Part shown: positions 35,206 through 39,594 of the stretch, piece after piece
Layout: every line of letters starts with the position of its first letter
How positions within the stretch are numbered: position 1 is the stretch's first letter
Assembly (NCBI GenBank): GCA_030695165.1
Contig: JAUYTH010000166.1
Location: 1 to 39,594, forward strand
DNA: 39,594 nucleotides
Origin: Bacteroidales bacterium
GTDB lineage: Bacteria; Bacteroidota; Bacteroidia; Bacteroidales; UBA932
Direction of reading: 5' to 3'
Made by a program: the position numbers and the translations under genes
Notes under the pieces: generated by a model
The model's database searches: none
What the model saw: only the letters and a program-made list of their open reading frames with translations
Told to the model about the DNA's origin: nothing

Positions 35206-37362
35206 ATGGAGATTTTATCTCAAATATTAAAAATGCTGTACCGTATAAGGTACTGGTTGATAATTATGCCATTATTGACCACTCTGATAGCAATATATCA
35301 GACAAGAGATCTCGAACGGATATATGAGGTAAATACAACAATATATACCGGGATTGCATCCGGATTTACCATTGAATCAGGCTCAGAGGGAGCTAGCAGG
35401 GTAGACTGGAACAGCGTTAGTAACGGTATGGACAATATTATGAGTATAATAAAGTCCAAAGCTACCCTTAGAGAGGTCTCAATGAGACTCTATGCTCAAC
35501 ATATGATGAAGGGAGATTCACTGGAAGATAATAACATTATTAAAGCAGAGAACTACAGAAATGTCCTTCGTATAACCCCAAAAGAGGTAAGGGCACTAAT
35601 AGATACAAGTTCGGAGCAGAAGACTATTGAAAATCTCAATAGTTACGAGAAAGCATCACCATCCAACTTTGTTTACGGACTTTTTAACTGGTATCACCCA
35701 TATTACAGCTACACAGCACTTAGCAGGATTCAGGTTAGAAGAATTTTCAACAGTGATATGCTTGAGATCACCTACTCTGCAAATGACCCGGGAGTTGCTC
35801 ACAACACACTGCTTCTGCTGTTGGAAGAGTTTGTTAAACAGTATGAGTTTTTAAGGTTTGGAGAGACTAATAACGTTATAGAGTACTTCAGACGAGTACT
35901 GGCAGATCTTGCCAGAAAACTTAGAATGTCAGAAGACTCACTTACCCAATATTATATAGACAAAAAGGTTATAAACTACGGAGAGCAGACAAAGCAGATT
36001 ACAGCCTTGGCCAGGGACTACGACCTCCTCTATTATGATATACTACTTAAATATACCAGTTCAAGCGAGTTGGTAAGGAATCTGGATGAGAAGATTAAGG
36101 AGCAGACAAAGATGATAGAGAATAACTCTCTGTTTATAAACAAAATAACTACAATCTCCACCCTTAGCGAGAAGATAGCAAGACTTGAACTCTTTCAGAG
36201 AGATTCAATCTCCACCTATATTCCAGTTATTGAGGAGTATAAGCTGAATCTTAAAAAGGCAGAAGAGGATCTTAAATTGTTTACCGTAAGTGACCAGGAG
36301 ATGAGATATACAAAAGAGGGTATTGCTGTTACGTCATTTGTAGAGGAGTGGATTGTACAGCTTATTCAAAGAGAGAAATCTGCAGCAGAGCTGGTAGTTA
36401 TGGAGGAGGTCAGAAGAAGTCTGGATGAGCAGTATGTCTACTTCTCACCAATCGGGTCTACCCTAAAAAGGATGGAGAGGGATATTGGCTTCACAGAGAA
36501 CTCATACCTCTCGGTTTTGCAGAGTTTGAACACTGCTTTAATGAGGCAGAAAAACCTCGAGATGACGGCAGCAACCTTTAAGCCTATCAATCCGCCCCTG
36601 TTCCCGGTCTCTCCTATTAAAAACGCTAGGAGACTAATTGTTATCATCACATTCTTCGGCACAATAGCCCTGGTAATAGGTTACTTTATTATATTGGAAT
36701 TCTTTGACAGAACCGTAAGAGACAGGATTAGAGCAGAGAGGATGATTCCTGCTATAGTACTTGGCGCATTCCCGGGTAAGAGTAAGATCAGGTATAGAGG
36801 ATACAACAACGAGTATATGAGAATAGCCACAAACTATATGGCAAACTCGATTGTACCGTATCTCAACCCTAAAGAGAGACCAAATATAATTAACTTTATC
36901 AGCACAGAGGAGTTAACGGGCAAGAGTACCTTAATCTCACAACTGAACGAGTATTGGACCGAGAGAGGTCTGAGGGTAAGGCTCATCTCCTGGCACGAAA
37001 ACCTGGATGATAAGACCAGAGAGTACATCCTCTCAAATAACCTTTCTGAGTTGTACGACTACGAAAACGAAGATATTATTCTGGTAGAGCACCAGTCTAT
37101 AAGAAAATCGGCAATCCCTGTGGGGCTGTTAAGAGAGGCATCGCTTAATCTTGTAATCCTGAGAGCAGATAAAGTTTGGCGGGATATTGACAAAATTGCA
37201 TTTGACAGGCTAAAAGAGCAGAGCAACAACAGCCCTCTAATGCTATATTTGACAAACACCAAACGAGAAGAGGCAGAGAGCTTCCTTGGTATGTTGCCTC
37301 CATATACTAAATTTAGATCTATAGTTTATAAGTTTATGCAGTTTGGCTTAACTTCTAAGTAA
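35206..37362 (+). CDS. Wzz/GumC-Wzc-like polysaccharide co-polymerase with degenerate ATPase/BY-kinase-like C-terminus
   Basis: N-terminal TM, long coiled-coil periplasmic region, PINPPLFPVSPIKNARRLIVIITFFGTIALVIGYF second TM, NFISTEELTGKSTLISQLNEYWTERGLRVRL P-loop-like region. Confidence 0.82.
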   Translation: MEILSQILKMLYRIRYWLIIMPLLTTLIAIYQTRDLERIYEVNTTIYTGIASGFTIESGSEGASRVDWNSVSNGMDNIMSIIKSKATLREVSMRLYAQHMMKGDSLEDNNIIKAENYRNVLRITPKEVRALIDTSSEQKTIENLNSYEKASPSNFVYGLFNWYHPYYSYTALSRIQVRRIFNSDMLEITYSANDPGVAHNTLLLLLEEFVKQYEFLRFGETNNVIEYFRRVLADLARKLRMSEDSLTQYYIDKKVINYGEQTKQITALARDYDLLYYDILLKYTSSSELVRNLDEKIKEQTKMIENNSLFINKITTISTLSEKIARLELFQRDSISTYIPVIEEYKLNLKKAEEDLKLFTVSDQEMRYTKEGIAVTSFVEEWIVQLIQREKSAAELVVMEEVRRSLDEQYVYFSPIGSTLKRMERDIGFTENSYLSVLQSLNTALMRQKNLEMTAATFKPINPPLFPVSPIKNARRLIVIITFFGTIALVIGYFIILEFFDRTVRDRIRAERMIPAIVLGAFPGKSKIRYRGYNNEYMRIATNYMANSIVPYLNPKERPNIINFISTEELTGKSTLISQLNEYWTERGLRVRLISWHENLDDKTREYILSNNLSELYDYENEDIILVEHQSIRKSAIPVGLLREASLNLVILRADKVWRDIDKIAFDRLKEQSNNSPLMLYLTNTKREEAESFLGMLPPYTKFRSIVYKFMQFGLTSK

Positions 37363-37369
37363 TGAAATT

Positions 37370-38839
37370 GTGGACTTAAAGAATACTATATCTGAAAATT
37401 TTAATAAGGCATTTGCATTTGCAGTTCTCATATTTCTGGTAGCGCTTTTTTTAAGGGTAACTTTAAATATCAGCCATATAGTTGGGCTTGCAATTTCACT
37501 TGTCCCGCTGGGTATAATTACCCTGCTGTTGTTCATAGACAAGCCTTATTACTCTTTAATGCTTATCTTTACGGCTAACTACTTTGTTTCGGGGCTTTCT
37601 CGTTATGTGAATATTGCACCCGGAATTACTATGGATATAATAATGGTATTTACTATTATTATCATCTCTTTACAGGTTTTTAAAAGCGGGAAGGAGACAA
37701 AGCTAAGTAACGCCCTTAATAGGTTAACTATGTTGGTGTTTATCTGGTTTCTCTTCTGTCTGTTTCAGATTTTGAACCCCGAGTCCTCCAGCCCTCTTGC
37801 CTGGGTTGTAAATGTGAGAGGGATTAGTGTATATTTTCTTTTGGTTACAGCATTGGCCTCTATTATTTTAAGAAGTTACAAGGACCTTAAAAAGATCCTT
37901 TTTATATGGGCAGTTTTTTGTCTTCTTGCTGTTTCCAAAGCACTTATGCAAAAGCTATTCGGGTTTGACTTTGCCGAAAGAATCTGGCTGGCAGAGGGAG
38001 GGGCTAATACACATATTATTCACACAGGGATAAGGTATTTCTCATTCTTTACCGACGCAGGTAATTTTGGTTCAGGAATTGCCTTCTCTATGCTTATTTT
38101 TGCAATTACCGCATTTCAGGTAAAAGATAAGAGGTTAAGAAATTTTTATCTTTTTGTTGCAGGTGCTTGTGCATATGGGATGATTATCTCCGGAACGCGT
38201 GGCTCCCTTATTATTCCATTTTCGGGACTAACACTATATACGCTGCTCTCAAGAAACATAAAGATAATTATTCCAACCTTTGCCTTCCTGCTTATTGGGT
38301 TCTGGTTTCTAAACTTCACATATATAGGACACGGAAATACCTACATCAGAAGGATGAGGTCTGTCTTTAACCCGGACGATGCCTCCCTTCAAGTACGGCT
38401 TCAAAATCAAAGGCTTTTACGGACGGCAATGATTGGAAAGCCTCTCGGGGTAGGTATCGGTATGTCACGAGGGAACGCTGTTTTATATTCCCCTCACCCG
38501 ATCTTATCGCAAATTCCCCAAGACTCCTGGTATGTACTGCTTTGGGTAGAGACAGGGCTAGTCGGGATGTTTTTATATATCCTTATGCTTCTCTATATTA
38601 TTGGGAGTGGTATCTACCTGATTCTCATAAAACTAAAGGATCCCGAATTGAGGGGGATAATAACGGCATTTGTATGTGCGCTTTTCGGGGTATCACTTGC
38701 AGCATATAGTCTTGAGATATTTGGACAGTTTCCAAACTCAATACTTATATATATAGTGATGACCTTTATCTTTTTAAGTCCTGTTTACGACAAAGAGCTT
38801 GAAGATAAACGCATAGCTGAAGAGAACAATAAAGTTTAA
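37370..38839 (+). CDS. O-antigen ligase/polymerase (Wzy/WaaL-like) membrane protein (GTG start)
   Basis: About 12 hydrophobic segments with central SGTRGSLIIPFSGL and NQRLLRTAMIGKPLGVGIGMSRG motifs. Confidence 0.85.
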   Translation: MDLKNTISENFNKAFAFAVLIFLVALFLRVTLNISHIVGLAISLVPLGIITLLLFIDKPYYSLMLIFTANYFVSGLSRYVNIAPGITMDIIMVFTIIIISLQVFKSGKETKLSNALNRLTMLVFIWFLFCLFQILNPESSSPLAWVVNVRGISVYFLLVTALASIILRSYKDLKKILFIWAVFCLLAVSKALMQKLFGFDFAERIWLAEGGANTHIIHTGIRYFSFFTDAGNFGSGIAFSMLIFAITAFQVKDKRLRNFYLFVAGACAYGMIISGTRGSLIIPFSGLTLYTLLSRNIKIIIPTFAFLLIGFWFLNFTYIGHGNTYIRRMRSVFNPDDASLQVRLQNQRLLRTAMIGKPLGVGIGMSRGNAVLYSPHPILSQIPQDSWYVLLWVETGLVGMFLYILMLLYIIGSGIYLILIKLKDPELRGIITAFVCALFGVSLAAYSLEIFGQFPNSILIYIVMTFIFLSPVYDKELEDKRIAEENNKV

Positions 38840-38859
38840 CCAGTGATAAAAATATCAAT

Positions 38860-39594
38860 ATGGAATGGGGATTAATTATTGTAGATAGAGCTCTGTTTGT
38901 TTTAATGGCGATATCTGTAACATATCTTGCACTCTTTGCTTTTTTTTCATTGTGGGGGTTAAAGAAAAAATATCCTGCGAGTACAAAGATGTTTAATTTT
39001 TTAATTCTTATTCCTGCATACAAGGAAGACAAGGTTATTATGGAGTCGGTTAACTCAATTTTGAATCAGGAGTATCCCAAAGATAAATTTGATCTTATTG
39101 TTATTTCAGATAAGATGGAGGAGGATACAAACAGAACACTATCCGCTCTGCCATTAACACTGCTGGAGCTTAATGCTCAAAACAGCACTAAAGCCATTGC
39201 GCTTAACTATGCAATGGATAATCTCCCTAATGAAAATTACAATATTGTAGTCATTCTTGATGCCGATAATGTGGTAGAGCCAAACTTTATTAATGAGCTC
39301 AATGATTGTTACTACTCGGGCTCTCTTGCAATGCAGGCACACAGGGTCCCAAAGAATCTGGATACAGATGTGGCAATTCTGGATGCTATCAGCGAGGAGA
39401 TTAACAACTCAATCTTTAGAAGAGGCCACGTAAATATGGGGCTATCATCTGCACTTATTGGCTCCGGGATGGCGTTTGATTATAAATTGTTCAGGAAAAA
39501 TGTGGTACACCTGAAAACTGCAGGAGAGGATAAAGAGTTGGAAGTGCTGCTTTTTAAAGAGAGAGTATATATTGACTATCTGGATAATGTTAAG
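38860..39594 (+). CDS. Glycosyltransferase family 2, N-terminal part (runs off the right edge)
   Basis: Translation from ATG 38860: MEWGLIIVDRALF...FNFLILIPAYKEDKVIMESVNSILNQEYPKDKFDLIVISDKMEE...NIVVILDADNVVEPNFINEL; open to the window edge, so absent from the ORF track. Confidence 0.88.
   Translation, partial: MEWGLIIVDRALFVLMAISVTYLALFAFFSLWGLKKKYPASTKMFNFLILIPAYKEDKVIMESVNSILNQEYPKDKFDLIVISDKMEEDTNRTLSALPLTLLELNAQNSTKAIALNYAMDNLPNENYNIVVILDADNVVEPNFINELNDCYYSGSLAMQAHRVPKNLDTDVAILDAISEEINNSIFRRGHVNMGLSSALIGSGMAFDYKLFRKNVVHLKTAGEDKELEVLLFKERVYIDYLDNVK

Noticed and set aside
1-39594. tRNA/rRNA genes, CRISPR arrays, IS elements, prophage or classical restriction/defence systems
   Set aside because: None recognised by reading; no transposase-, integrase- or Cas-like motifs in the ORFs and no regularly spaced repeats noticed. 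A tRNAscan or CRISPR search was not possible here.

Overview
The window is a Bacteroidota-like (probably Bacteroidales) chromosomal segment, densely coded and mostly core or metabolic. I infer the lineage from TAnnTTTG-type -7 elements, few Shine-Dalgarno sites and the protein content. Left to right it contains: recO (partial) and rdgB on the minus strand; a tight plus-strand cluster of S41 protease, comF, cdaA-type diadenylate cyclase, mutS2, lipoprotein, GtrA and PHP-type histidinol phosphatase; a peptidase region with a C69 dipeptidase, a serpin lipoprotein, glutaminase and an S9 peptidase; nrfHA with split system-II cytochrome c maturation genes; a complete histidine operon (hisG-D-[C::B]-H-A-F-IE); fhs (minus); and a polysaccharide locus (ugd, uxs, hybrid receiver/histidine kinase, stand-alone receiver, sugar transferase, half-TolC-like protein, Wzz/Wzc-like protein, O-antigen ligase-like protein, partial GT2). 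The strongest non-ORF signal is an unannotated transcription attenuator ahead of hisG. It has a 29-aa leader peptide (MNLYSNIHSIHHHHLQLLGRLDRLFVYMR) with four consecutive His codons, a 1:2 hairpin over those codons, an antiterminator built from a duplicated GGTAGGC motif, and a GCAA-tetraloop rho-independent terminator. Other notable items are a HisC::HisB(dehydratase) fusion, a perfect 15-bp inverted repeat carrying a TATCTTTG promoter element on both strands upstream of the polysaccharide genes, a cysteine-desulfurase C-terminal remnant, and a sugar transferase with a degenerate receiver domain translationally coupled to an intact stand-alone receiver.
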